Shown piece by piece: positions 43,496 to 55,409 of a DNA stretch of 64,000 bases. The first letter of the stretch is position 1. Each line of letters begins with the position of its first letter. The translations under genes were made by a program, and so were the position numbers. The stretch comes from Icerya purchasi. Its lineage: Eukaryota > Arthropoda > Insecta > Hemiptera > Monophlebidae. The notes under the pieces are model-generated. The model saw only the letters and a program-made list of their open reading frames with translations, was not told the DNA's origin and did not search any database. The DNA lies in assembly GCA_039619475.1 (NCBI GenBank), contig CM077115.1, positions 223,743,291-223,807,290 on the forward strand, given 5' to 3'.

Positions 43496-46050
43496 TTTTA
43501 AATTATGTAGTCTATAGTTTTACTCTATTGGAACCTCCAGTACCCCATTATTGGCACACGGAAGGTGGCACCAACTGCCCTATTTACTACTGAAATAGAA
43601 AAGCACCAACCAAGAAAAAATTTCTCAGCTCATTTAGAAAATGAATTCCACGGGAAAAGTTTTCTTGTTACACTGAACAGATGGCATCAGCATCCCGAAG
43701 TATCCACCCGAGCTAACGTCTGCGATATGAAATAATTTTAAATCTCCGAATTTATATTTAAAAGGAAGGGAGAAATAAAAATGGTGAGAATCGTTCTAAA
43801 TTCGAGTACTTGCCGGGAAAAACACTGTTTAATTAATTGTCATGAGATATGCTGCACGCTATATACAACATATTGCCGGTGTACGGAGAAAATTCCGGGA
43901 GTTAATTGACATTTGATAAGACCGCTCCCTACATACCGAATTTCGTACTTTGTTTAAGTAAACTTATTTTGAAAAATGTTATTATCGCTATGCTCACTTG
44001 CACTGCTCTGATAATACTACTCTAAAAATAAAATACCACAAATTATCTAAGTTTGCAATACGGTGGGAGGAAAGGGGGGGGGGGCTCCTTCTTCGAACTT
44101 CATATCAGAAATTTAATTTTATTACATGGCTAATTTTAATTTATCTAATTTATTGAACTGCCGCTGTTTACTTTTACCGTCGTTGTAAAAATAAAAACAA
44201 AATTAACCACTTTTTTAATATACGTTTTATGTAAACATGAGAGATTTACGAAAAGAAATTCGAGCAATACGAAGAATGGCTAGGAAAAAAGTGAAAAATG
44301 AATAATCCGCGGTGCGCCTGCTACGACGTTTTTGATTATGTGCCCACATCGGCTCCGTAGGAAGCACAGTCGCGTGTACCATAACCGGATAAACGGTACC
44401 ATAAATTACAAACGATAGATCTATTCCTCTTTGTTGTTCCATTACCGTAATTAAAAGACACGTACTAATGCTGAAAATACATATACGCACACAAGTAAAC
44501 ACGAACAATTTAAAAACGCCAGCCACACGTTGTAACGTTGTTTAACACCTGGGCCCGGCGAAACCACACGACTTATTTCAACCTTTCAGAGGAAAGGCTA
44601 AATATCCCGGAAATTAAATTTTCCCCCCTTTTTATTTGCCTCGCTTAGTCGTTTTTTTTTTAAAATGATCATTACTTTCTCGCCCTCGTCTTAGCGCCAT
44701 CATTCGCTCGGCTAATTCTTTTACTTTTTACTTAACCGTCCTAGTAATTAATTTATTACTTATTTATTATGATAACGCTGCATCATCTGCAACTACGTAA
44801 TGATAAAAGTGCTTAAGGAGTCCAATTGGCCGAATGAAATTTTAGGTATATGGTTTTTTTAAAGAAACTGGTTGACATCCGATAAATTACCTAATTCACG
44901 ACACCCGAGCTCCGTTCACTATAAATACGTGTAAATGTCATCTTCGATTAGAAAGCTTCATGATGCCCCTATAAAATAGACGACTGTCGCATACTTTTTG
45001 TTAACAGATATTTTTGAGCAGTACCAAATTTTAATTTGGACTAAAACTAGTTCGATACATCATTTTCCATGGATCTATTTTTTTGTTTTTCTTTTTGAAA
45101 CCGATGTTTAACCTGCGTCCCCCAAAACTTCCATCAGTTATACGTGGTCATCGACGTATAACTGAATTACAGTTAAGGATAATAATCGAATTTTTTGAAA
45201 TAAGTGAATAAACAAGAAAAAAAGTATATAATAATTTGAGACAAAATAGAAACATAAATTTAAACGCGCAAACGATGTTATAATACTACTTTTCTAACCT
45301 TTTTATCGGGCATAGATGAGAGTAGCTAAAAATTATTAACACAAATAAAACCATACAAAGTGTGCGAGCAGAACAAACTCTAAAAACACACTGAAGTAAA
45401 TGTGGAAAACACAGTATTCCCATATTGTTCGAAATTAACAGTACGAAGACGATATGAAGAAATATCAAAGAACATAGGCGGGAAGTTGTTTACATATATC
45501 AAAGGCAGAGAGATGTTTACACAATATTAAGGCGGTATTATGTTTAACGAAACAGTATATTAAATGATTCTGTAATAAAATAAAGAAATACAAATATCAA
45601 AAAATAAAAAATAAAAAATAATATTTTGTAATTTTTTCCGAATTCTAAAAATTTAGTTCACAACAAACACCGCCGGTAAATTAGTAATCGGCTTACCAGA
45701 GAAATCCCTACTTAAACTCAGCGTCTTATTTCTGCATAATGAAAAAAATACTACTCGTATAAACGTGTTCAGAAGTTATCGAAGTTGAAATAGTACGCTT
45801 ATAATTTATAAACATAAAATAAATTAATTCCTTAATAATAAATAAGTATAAATTAATTTTCGTTTCTGGGCGAAGATCCTTTGTTGACATGCCCAAAGGG
45901 AGGTTAAAAAAAAAAAATTTATTTATTTTAATACATTAAAATAAATACCTCATTTTGGAAACGTTTTCGGGCATACGCTAACAATACAGAGTACACTCAA
46001 TTGAAAAACTAAAAACATACTGCAGAGAAATATTGAGACTATGTGTGTAC
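43496..46050. other. No gene recognised
   Basis: AT-rich with a G-run near 44077-44090 and an A-run near 45908. Short frames (44227-44526 minus, 45286-45468 minus) have no motif. Segments near 45450-45540 and 46095-46210 share AAAGGC.GA and TTGTTTACA words, perhaps a weak repeat. Confidence 0.3.

Positions 46051-46055
<5 letters not shown>

Positions 46056-46091
<36 letters not shown>
46056..46091. repeat. (TA)n microsatellite
   Basis: About 17 TA units. Confidence 0.85.
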
Positions 46092-46094
<3 letters not shown>

Positions 46095-46239
46095 GAAAAT
46101 AATAGGTAGATGGCGATAGAACTACTATCAAAGGCGAAAAATTGTTTACAAAAAAATCAAAAAGGCGGTAAAATATATAAAAAATCAAAGATGGGATTTT
46201 GTTTACAAAATAATAACAACTTTAACGGATAAAATATTA

Positions 46240-46890
46240 CAAAATGGATTATTATCATTATTCGGTATTTAATCGTTTAAGTGTAATTATGTTTATATTT
46301 ATTTATATAATAATTTTCAGCTATATTCATTAAATTTTCTTTACTATCAAGACTGTGTTAATTTTCCAGTGAATTAGGTTTGTGTTTATTTTTTATTAGA
46401 TGTTACGCGTTTCATTATTACTGAATGGTTTTATATGTTTCTTATATGTGCATTTGATTTTTCTACCTGTTTGATCAATATGTAATTTTTTACAATATGC
46501 GCAGTTGTTTTTTTTTTTCTATATATCACTATTTTCATAAATATTATTTTTTGCGTTTCAAGTATATATTTTATTTCTTAAATTATTTTTACTTTCGAAC
46601 GCTACATTTGGTCCTTGTTTTTTAAATACACCAGTTAATTTATATAAATTATTGTTTATTATTATTATTTGCTTTTTGTATATATTTTGATTTAGATTTT
46701 ATTTAAATTCATCTATTATTTGTTCATCACGGCCATTATTTTTTGTCAAATTTTTTAATAATTTAATTTCTGTTTTTTTTTTATTTGAAGTCATTAAAGC
46801 ATTAATAATCTATTTATTACGGGTGTGGAATATACATGTTTATGTTGGTTCGGATGATCTAATATTTAGTTCTGTACAAGTATGTGGTAT
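46240..46890 (-). pseudogene. Penelope-like element remnant (linker and GIY-YIG endonuclease)
   Basis: Right to left the minus strand reads LLKNLTKNNGRDEQIIDEF (about 46765-46709), LYKLTGVFKKQGPNVAFESKNN (about 46645-46580), NIYENSDI (about 46550-46527), then CAYCKKLHIDQTGRKIKCTYKKHIKPFSNN (about 46502-46413, given here as 30 residues only in outline: C-x2-C, HIDQTGR, YKKHIKPF). This is the C-terminal linker and GIY-YIG domain of Penelope-like retroelements, where CxxC and YIGQTGR are usual. The Gly of YIGQTGR is Asp here and stops interrupt the frame. The RT domain is missing. Confidence 0.65.
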
Positions 46891-47425
46891 AACAGGTGCC
46901 CGCTAAATTTGACAACTGGCTGATAACACAGACATTAAACTTTAAGCATTTATAGAACTGCCAATCTGTTAAATTGTCAGCGCTAATTTAGTTATTAAAA
47001 ATTTCGAATAACAACAGGTTCAATAATGTAATCGCCCAGTGATAATGAAAATTAGTTAAGCGAAAGACTTTAGGTAGAGCAAGTTACATAAAAATTAAAA
47101 TTTACTTCAATATATTCTTTTTTCTCTAGATGAACAAACAAATTTTCGATATCAAAGCTAAACCGACGTCACGTAACCAGTATACTAACATAGCCCCAGC
47201 CTTGTATTTTTTTTTAAATTGCTACACATAGAACGTACGTACACTTAAAGTTACAAAATAAACTCGTTTCAAAAAATGAAAATTGTTTTATTAATTTATT
47301 GTTCAATTAATCATGTACAATACCGTACCAAAATACGTTCCCTTTTCTAAAAATCAAGTAAACTTCCTATTGATTTAATTTAATTCAAACAGAAGTGTTC
47401 GTCAGAAATTTTCATCTATACCTTG
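46891..47425. other. No gene recognised
   Basis: AT-rich spacer without motif. Confidence 0.3.
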
Positions 47426-47427
47426 CA

Positions 47428-47710
47428 AGAGGGTCGCAAGCCGATGCGTGCGGGAGGGGAGGGGGACAAGATGATAGAAAGAGGGCATGAGTTATAGGAA
47501 AAATAAAATTTATAATTTTTAAAAGCTTTATGTTTTATTAAACAAAAATAAAATCTTAATCAAAACATAATTTTCGAGGATTTCTGGCAAATTGTTATTC
47601 TATTACTTTATTATAAAAATCTTCCAAATTGTCCGTGATTACGCGCCTATGAATACTCATCATGGCCGGTTGATTGAAAAGTTTCGAAGCTCCAGGGGGG
47701 CAATGGCCTT
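47428..47710 (+). repeat. Dispersed repeat, copy 2 (first copy at 10768-11050)
   Basis: Same order and orientation of blocks as the first copy, from GTCGCAAGCCGATGCGTGCGGG to GAAGCTCCAGGGGGG. It lacks the long G run of copy 1 and carries GGGAGGGGAGGGGG there instead. Confidence 0.7.
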
Positions 47711-49094
47711 CCCCTGTCCCCTTTGACGACGCCAATAATGCCTTGTGACATTGTAAACTTCACTTGAGAGGGAATTATTATATGTGCATATAGATACTAT
47801 CTTATCGAGGTTTACCCCTTGCAACGAAGATGATGATAGCTTCTATAATTTTTGTGGAAAAAACGGTTTTAATTGACTATGTCACTCTTCACAAAATGGA
47901 AGTTTATAAGCGTGATACGAAAACACCAATTTTATTACAAGATTTTCTCATTACTCCCGGGATTATAAAAGAATAAATTTTAATTAATTACGTAAAAAAA
48001 ATTAATTTGCAGTTTGCGTAGCAATTTCCTATTAGAATTTCTGTAACAAAAAAAACGTTACATATTTCGACACGAATTTTTATAACGTTTTTCCAATAAT
48101 ACTCAAAGCAAAGATGACGTTGTCATTAACATAAAATGAAACCAACATCAATAGTTCTTTTCAAAACATGCAAAGTCTAATACCCCTTTGTCTTGGCTGC
48201 CTTTACTTCCCAGACCTCCCTTCTGCTGCGATATCCAATTCAATTTCAAAATACGTAGACCTGAGGATGACCTAAGTTTTAAATTTCGAAATTTTAACCA
48301 CTACCTTTGTAATCGATTAATTTAACTGGACTATCGCGTTACCGTACTCTTTCATGCATTAAATTCTATCCTTCGCCACGCCAGAGAGCAAACCATCTGG
48401 ACCTCCAAATACTAGTTCTCCTACAATGCTCTTAGAAGAGTTATTTCAACTGACTACATCATCACTATGATAAATGTGTGTGTGTGTTCGAAAATTTATT
48501 ACGCTAAAATATTATCTTTAACTAGTAATAATCGATAATTTATTACTACAAAAATGGAAAATTCACGTAACAAAAAACGTTACATATTTCTTAACGGGTT
48601 TTCGTTGTTCTTTTTATATTGTATTTTACATTTTGAAAAAAATAGTCGTCCCATTCAATGCGTATCAAAAAAACCTAAAATATTTCTCAACGTTTTTCCA
48701 TAATATTTTTTTTAATATTTTTACCATAGTAATAGCCGCCCCATTCAAAACGTAACACGGAAACGTTATATTTTCTTAACGGGTTTTCATAATCCTATTC
48801 CTGTCCCATGGGTAATAAAAATATCTCGCTACGTTTTTTCGTTACATTTAACTTAGTTACGTTTTTAGGTTATGTTCACAAGATACTTATTTATTTTCTT
48901 TGCTTATTGTCTATAATCGCTTAATCAGTTGAAATCGGCTATTCTAAAGTATTGTACAGGAACTAGAACTTGGAGATTCCATGGATTTCCTCTGTCGAGA
49001 TCTAAAGGGTCGAGTAATAAACATATTATATTTGTATATGCATGTTCCGAGTGTGTAGGGCTACATGACCAAATCATGTCTTGCGATATGTGAT
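47711..49094. other. Mostly unidentified, with one SINE-like scrap
   Basis: 48186-48260 contains GGCTGCCTTTACTTCCCAGACCTCC and CCAATTCAATTTCA, resembling the SINE body at 12.0 and 61.9 kb. Around 48570, 48700 and 48770 the phrase CGTTACATATTTCTTAACGGGTTTTC recurs in variants, a short dispersed duplication. No gene seen. Confidence 0.4.
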
Positions 49095-49110
49095 AAGAAT
49101 ACCGGTCAGC

Positions 49111-49231
49111 CAGCAACCGTAGCGTAGACGGTTAGTTAATTGTGTTTCGTTCGGGTAGAATATCCCGCTACCGCACATTGAAACTTCTGAAAATGTCATT
49201 CGCGCTGGGTTAATGTCCATAGTTGACGCGT

Positions 49232-49262
<31 letters not shown>
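49111..49262 (+). mobile_element. Short SINE-like retroposon with poly(A) and target-site duplication
   Basis: AAGAATACCGGTCAGC (49095-49110) precedes and AAGAATTCCGGTCGGC (49261-49276) follows a segment of about 120 bp ending in a run of about 30 A (49233-49262). The two flanks are a 16-bp duplication with two mismatches (the first bases overlap the A run). Near the 5' end, TAGCGTAGACGG resembles a pol III A box and CGTTCGGGTAGAATATCCCGC resembles a disrupted B box, suggesting a tRNA-derived head. It is unrelated by eye to the SINE at 61.9 kb. Confidence 0.6.
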
Positions 49263-49264
<2 letters not shown>

Positions 49265-49279
49265 ATTCCGGTCGGCACG

Positions 49280-49855
49280 GGAATTACGGTAGCGTATAAA
49301 CTTCCGAGAGAGGATTAACCCCGCTAGACATAATTCGAGGTTGTTAAATAGGACAATTGGTTCTATTCGAGTTCTGTTCAGCCCGCTGTAAAAGGCTAGA
49401 ACGTGTTTTAAACCGCTGATGATAAAATCGGTTTAAGCATTAAGTCGATAGAGAAGTAGCGCCACAAATTTCAGAATTGTTTTAATTTTTTTTATTGATT
49501 CTGACAAGTGTTAAATTTCGTTAAGTAATATCAATAATTGCAATCTCAACTCGAGCGAGAATAAGAAAGAAAGAAACAGTAAAAGAAAATGTAATCAACA
49601 TCCGGACAACCGTAAACGATATCCTGCGAAAAAGCCGTAGAAATCACATTAAATTCTAGTCAACCTAGGACAGCATCAGAATTTAGGATAAGTGAATATC
49701 ATCTCGCACCGTTCGGCATTCGTTGCGCAAGTCAATTTTATTTAACTGTTTTCGTAAGAAATATTAACACATATTTACGTGTGTGTATATAAATATGAGT
49801 ATTCGCGCTTCAACATCTGTGCACATATCTATTACTATGAGAGTACTCAAAACGG
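49280..49855. other. No gene recognised
   Basis: No repeat or motif seen. Confidence 0.3.
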
Positions 49856-49874
49856 AATGTTTGTATCAATTTTA

Positions 49875-50337
49875 AATATTAAACGTAGGGATAGGATTAG
49901 AAACGCATTTATCGAAGGAAAATTAAAAAATATAATAAATTTAGTTAACGAATGTAGAAGAAAAAAGTGAGATTGGGCTGGACGTGTTAAGAGGTTAACG
50001 GATAATAATACATAGGTGGAAATATAGGATAAAAAAAACTGGTATATTAAGGATAAAAAAAGGAGGGGTAGGCAATTTTTGAGATGGGAAGACGGAATAA
50101 GGAAATTTTCACATAACAGACAGTAAGAGAGAATTGCTCAGGACCGCAAGGAGTAGGCAAGGTTGAGGGAGGCTTTTGTCCAGGATATGAGCTTTTAGTT
50201 TTTAGCTTTTAAGTTTTAGTTAATTAATTGTTTAAAGTAATTTTTAAGAAACTGTACAATGTCATACTTGGCCGGTATGCATGAGTGTGTAAATGAGTAG
50301 TCGTTAAGTACTCGCGCCATAAATTTAATATAAAGGC

Positions 50338-50369
<32 letters not shown>
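49875..50369 (+). pseudogene. RTE-type LINE C-terminus with (TAA)n tail
   Basis: The frame reads RRDRIRNAFIEGKLKNI, then WDWAGRVKRLTDNNT, KKRRGRQFLRWEDGIRKF and IAQDRKEWARLREAFVQDM (to about 50193). The series RDRIRN, WxWAGHVxR, GRPxxRWxDD and AQDRxxWxxLxEAFVQ is the C-terminal signature of RTE-clade ORF2 proteins in insects. Three stops interrupt it. The 3' UTR ends in a TAA/AAT trinucleotide run at 50338-50369, in line with RTE elements ending in short repeats instead of poly(A). Confidence 0.7.
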
Positions 50370-51717
50370 TAAATATGATTCTGGCTACGCTACAATAGTA
50401 ACCGTCCTGTGTATAGTCGATAGTGTTTGTAACGTAATAATTAATTCCTTTAGTAGTGAAGTTGATATTTCGGTGAATACAAAATTTACAATTAATCCGT
50501 TCGACGCGCTTAATACTGGTAGCATTACAGAATGTAAATTTGAGTAAAAATAAACGGAAAATACAACAAAATTTTACTTATTTAAGTTCATAAAGTTAGA
50601 GGGAAAATCAGAGAAATGTGCCGGATTAATGTAATATTTATTGACACAGCTAGTTTATTTCATTTCAGATCGTAAAAAGTCGAGCAACACAACAACATAC
50701 ATATATGTGTGTAACTGGGTTCTCAGAAATGGCTCTGCCGATTTTGATGGATGTCACCAATTAGAGGTTTCTTTAGGGTTTAATTAAATCCCCCCTTGGT
50801 CAATATGAAACGATCAAAAAGAGAAGCGACCAGTGTTTTAGCGACTATTTTTTTAAAAGGTTCACTGAAGAGAAACTGATTTTTATTATGGCAAAAGATA
50901 ATATCTTTGTTTCATGGTGAAATATATTTACTCGCGATATTTAAACGATGTGCCAATTAAGATACTCTGAGGTCGTCGTTGTAGAACTGCACACATAATA
51001 ATCTGTAATAATATTTCCGACTTTTGAATATTTTTGGTTTTGACTCTGTGTAACGCAAGAATTAACATAAAAAATTAACGCAATGTATATAAAAATATAG
51101 CTTTTATATCATGTATTATTACCACATTTCTTTGTGAAACTCAATATAATACATTGATTGATCTTTCAGAATAAGTTCAATCGGTGTTCAAATTCTATAT
51201 AAATATATATATATATATATAAAATGTATTTATATAGGTGCCTTTGGGGGGGGGGGGTCAAAAAAGAATATACTTTATTTGATTATTCAAAAATGTTAAA
51301 AAATCTTTAAAAATTTTAAACACCCGAAATATAACAAGATTGTTGAAAATCAACCTTCTACAGTCTTCAAAAACGGAATAAAAAAAAAAATCTGTCGATA
51401 ATATCGTTATTTTAAACGTGTTTTTGAATTTCTTGTTGCAAAGTTTAAACATTTCAGTGATTCGAAATAAGTTTACACTGCTGCTACCTGAATACGTTTA
51501 TCGTACCGGGGGTGCCAATTAATACTGCATTCGGATTATGCAAAATTTTTTTTATACAACCATCTACAAGTTTAATCACTAACATTGCCTGAGATCAGTG
51601 GAAACGATTAATTATTGACGGGCAGGAAGTTGTAAGTAATAAAGAAATTAAAGTGCTAATGGTTTCATTAATTTTTCTCTTTAGTTTAGTTTGTCTATAT
51701 ATATACACACACACACT

Positions 51718-51753
<36 letters not shown>

Positions 51754-52965
51754 AATAGAAGTACCCAATCTTTTTTTGGATTCTGTTTTTCAGATAACGA
51801 TCGACTATCCGACGTGGATTTTGTTATGGTAAACGATACTTTAAGCGCGACATCGGCTCTACTATTATGTGTACACATTCGTAACACGACCCCGGCTAAT
51901 AGTAAAGAATAAGGAACAGAATAATATGGCCGCCGGAATTACGTAATAGCGCGGATGTCAGTGCATATATTCGATCGAATTTAAAAATCACACTAATAGG
52001 AAGATACCATCGCGCATAGTTACGACGTACGATTATGAAGCGCCCGATGAAGATAAAGATCCCGAAATAAAAGTCCGTCGATGGAATACAACAGACAGGG
52101 GATCGCCTACCGGTTTGCCGAGAAGTTATTATTGGGGCGAGAAAAGTGAACAAGGCAGACTTACCGCGATTAATGCATCCTCGTCAACTGGTTTTACTTT
52201 TAATTAAACGGCCTACTTTCGTGTTTCTGTTTGTCCTACCATTTCATTACGTAATTTCAAGTTCGGCCAATCCAAGTCGGGCATCGCATTCAAATCGAAA
52301 TCCGCATTGCCCTATTTCACTTACATTCTCGCTCATCCTCCGAAACCGTTCGTCAGTTTAAGCACGTTTCCCCTGATACGTGTGCGTCACTAAAATCGCT
52401 GCTTCCGCCACCTTTCTTGAACTCTTCTTAATCAATCGCTGTCGACTAGGTTTATATTTCGTTTGATCGATCCCGGTATCGGTTTTCGTCGTTTTCTTCC
52501 CGTCCGATAACGACACTGGCCAACTGCCGATGACGATCGTCGCTTACCGGTGATTAACAAAGACCAAACTTTCGCACTCACATTTCCGGCCTTCTAAGTT
52601 CTCTCCGCGAGTTCTCGCCACCCACCTTCGGTTAATTTTTCAGTTAAAAATCACACCCGTACATTCTCTGTTCGTTGATTTCTTAATAAAAAAAGTAATG
52701 AGTTATCAATGAACAAGCAACATCTTCCAAAGAAATATCAAATGAAATACGCGCTAGCAACGTCTTTTCGGTGAAAATTGCATCTTTAGAACTGGAAAAA
52801 AGAATATAAACCTCATCGTGTATTGTCTGAATATGAGACCCGTTATTAATCGTTTATCCGCTAACTGGGAAAGAGAATAAAAATGAATATCTTTGAATTT
52901 ATAATTTAGGTCTCTCTCGTATTATAATATACTACTGCCTATTTTTGTGTCTTTATTACTAATGT
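50370..52965. other. No gene recognised; (TA)n tracts and G-run
   Basis: (TA)n at 51200-51222 and 51695-51753, and a G13 run at 51246-51258. From about 51790 to 52680 the DNA is richer in CpG and could be regulatory or ancestral exon, but no open frame with motifs was found. Confidence 0.35.
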
Positions 52966-52974
52966 TTCTTTTGA

Positions 52975-53165
52975 CATTTTTATGTCTTTGCTTTGGCACA
53001 TAAACTTGAAAAGCGTTACCAAATAAGCGTCACGAAATGGAGCGTCACGGAAAATCGTTACGAAAATTTCATGTCTTTACTTGCATACGACTACTGATTA
53101 CTAATATTTTTATGTCTCTTTACTTTGTCACATAAACTTGAAAAGCGTCACAAAATGGAGAAGTG
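52975..53165 (+). repeat. Imperfect direct duplication
   Basis: TTTTTATGTCTTTGCTTTGG / CACATAAACTTGAAAAGCGT at 52977-53017 recurs at 53107-53147 with small changes, followed in each copy by CACGAAATGGAG or CACAAAATGGAG. The period is about 130 bp. It lies just upstream of the helicase-endonuclease relic. Confidence 0.7.
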
Positions 53166-53367
53166 TTTTCTATAGCGACTTCTTATGAAAACTATATAGG
53201 GTTGTGTATGTCACACTTCATTTCCTTGTTTACATTTGCTGAGCGCACAAAACAATTACCGTAGTAATTATAAATTAAATGTAACTTTAGTCTTGTGTAA
53301 ACCATTTCTTTCCTATGAAAAGTGTTATGGATTCCGAAGCGAACGAGAGACCAACTCGCGTCGGCTC

Positions 53368-53911
53368 GCACCAAGGTGCACAAGATGAAGCTCGATGAGA
53401 CGGGTGGTCTACCATACAAGATCGAGCTCCTTATTGACAAGCCCACATGGTGCGAGTAAACATCGATGTCACCGATGGTCTCGTGAACGGCGTGATAGGC
53501 CTGCTGCAGTAGGCTAAAATTCGACAACGTTAAAATCGGTAAATTACCACGATCGGAAGTTCGGATAGACACTGTGTAGCGTATCCGTGTATCTACGAGC
53601 ATTGGATGCCGATCGGCTTACGTTCGTCAATGGTGATGCTTCCTAGTAAGATGGTTACCCGTAAACGATCGACATTTCCACTCACACCTGATTGCGGGAT
53701 ATCGATTCACAAATCGCAAGGCAGTACATACCCGGCGGTGGTATACGAATACTTAAAATCGCACGACCAGCAATTCGTGTACGTCACTCTGTCTCGATGT
53801 TCTTTGTACGAAGGGTTGTTCCTAACGAATAGGAATGGGGACCACTGATTTTACCACGGACGCGAAAAACAGTTGAAAGACATAGAACTGAGTTTGAACG
53901 TCTTACGCGTC
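53368..53911 (+). pseudogene. Pif1-type helicase C-terminus of a Helentron-like element
   Basis: Frame shifts connect LDETGGLPYKIELLIDKPT (53387-53446), MVRVNIDVTDGLVNGVIGLL (53447-53506), then after three stops CGISIHKSQGSTYPAVVYEY (53692-53751) and FVYVTLSRCSLYEGLFLTN (53775-53831), continuing FYHGREKQLKDIE. These are the end of a Pif1/RecD-like superfamily 1 helicase: the TDGLVNG block, motif V (IHKSQGxT) and motif VI (YVTLSR). Such helicases occur in Helitron and Helentron Rep/Hel proteins. The N-terminal Rep nuclease and motifs I-IV are absent upstream. The directly adjoining endonuclease points to the Helentron branch. Confidence 0.75.
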
Positions 53912-54667
53912 ATCGTTTGAGCACGCACGCTTCCCACAGTCGAGATTTTGTGGATCGTTCACGTACTCGGTCTGTCGATGCTCTCACACTATGTTCACTC
54001 AACGTTCAGTCGTTGCGCTCACATTCGCTCGATATAACGTGTGACTTTGTTATACCTTCGTGCAGTTTACTCGCACTCTCTGAAACGTGGTTATCAAACG
54101 CCGATTGCGATAAATTTGAACTTGATAGTTACTCGCTCGTAAATCGGCACAAATGCGACAACGGCAAGATGGCTGGTGGTATAGCGATTTTCGAAAGGAA
54201 ATTGGATGTAACGTGATATCGATGGACGTCGGTGATATATGCAAAGCCGAAACGATGATCGATGGAGAGCGTCTGTTACTTTTTTCGAAGTACCTCTCAA
54301 ACGGGACAACGTTGAACGATAAGATCAATTTCTTTGAGCGTTACCTACTACCGTACTCGATCAAGCTGAAAGGTCTGTTTCTCTTTATCGATGAAATAAA
54401 GCTGTAGGATTTACCGATCAGAGTCTGTGGTGATTTCAACATCGATTTCCGCTCGGACGATGGATTGCGATTCGATCAATTGATGAGTGAAACGTTCGGT
54501 TGTGAAATGAATAATTCGGTGGACCTTTCGACAACGCGAAATATGACGTGCATCGACGGAATCTTTATTCGAAACGTATCGAACGTACAACCGTTAGCTT
54601 ACTTGTGTCGTACTTTTCTCACCATCGGCCATTACTCACTATTACTACCCCTAACTATAATGATGTA
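53912..54667 (+). pseudogene. AP-endonuclease domain fused after the helicase (Helentron-like)
   Basis: Frame 1 (53914-54170) reads LCSLNVQSLRSHSLDI, LLALSETWLSNADCD and LVNRHKCDNGKMAGGIAIF. A frameshift near 54170 leads to the third frame, which after one TAG at 54405 reads VCGDFNIDFRSDD, CIDGIFIRN and TIGHYSLLLP, with a stop at 54666. These are the blocks of the exonuclease-endonuclease-phosphatase fold: N, E, GDFN, D and SDH, with the SDH aspartate replaced by glycine. No RT follows. Helentrons are known to carry a LINE-derived endonuclease at the C-terminus of Rep/Hel, which fits this order exactly. An alternative is a separate LINE 5' fragment inserted next to a helicase relic. Confidence 0.72.
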
Positions 54668-54724
54668 AATAAGGAACCTTGTACTAGCGGTAGTAGTTGT
54701 TGAATATATATTTTTGCAAATACA

Positions 54725-54840
54725 TCGAAATATAATATGTACAAAGCATTTAGAGGTGCAGAACGTAGGTTTAATCTTGAAACGCTTTATATGTTGCAAT
54801 ATAACATGTACAAGGCATTTAGAGGTTGCACGGCGACATT
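54725..54840 (+). repeat. Imperfect duplication downstream of the endonuclease
   Basis: AATATAATATGTACAAAGCATTTAGAGG.TGCA at 54729-54762 recurs as AATATAACATGTACAAGGCATTTAGAGGTTGCA at 54797-54830. It may be part of the 3' non-coding region of the Helentron-like element. Confidence 0.6.
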
Positions 54841-54869
54841 CTCATATCGACGGAGGCCGCGAAGCGATC

Positions 54870-55405
54870 GACATTCTAATGTCGGCGGATGCCTGAATGG
54901 CTGTACAAGGGAAAACATGAAAATGTCTCACTGTGTTGCGGACTTGTACGCAAGCTGTTTTTCTGATTTTTTTTTTTTTAATTTTCAAAGCCAAGTCCCC
55001 CCACTTTCGTAAAAATTTATTTTGCCTTAAAAATAATATTACTACCGCTTATCCGCTCGACTTTAATAGCGCACATTACGAAAATATCAATTCAAAAGTT
55101 TATCAACTGAACATTTTACACACACACACTATCAGACCATGGGAGGATAATTATAATAGTTCAACTCACAATTTTTTTCCAAACATATTAATTCGAATGA
55201 GCAAAATTTAAATACCAAATCTTTTTAACGTATTTGCCACGGAACTTTTAATGAGACTATCTTTTAAAACTGCCAAATCAGCGAATTGTTCTAAAAGGAA
55301 TTTTCTAGATACGATTTGACTCAACAGAAAACTTAGTAAATAAGGATTTTCGAAAGCTTAATGAATTTGCCGTTAAAAAAATTAATTTCATTAAAATTTA
55401 CACTT
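54870..55405. other. No gene recognised
   Basis: AT-rich spacer; an 8-unit CA-like run at 55120-55129. Nothing else. Confidence 0.3.
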
Positions 55406-55409
55406 ATAC

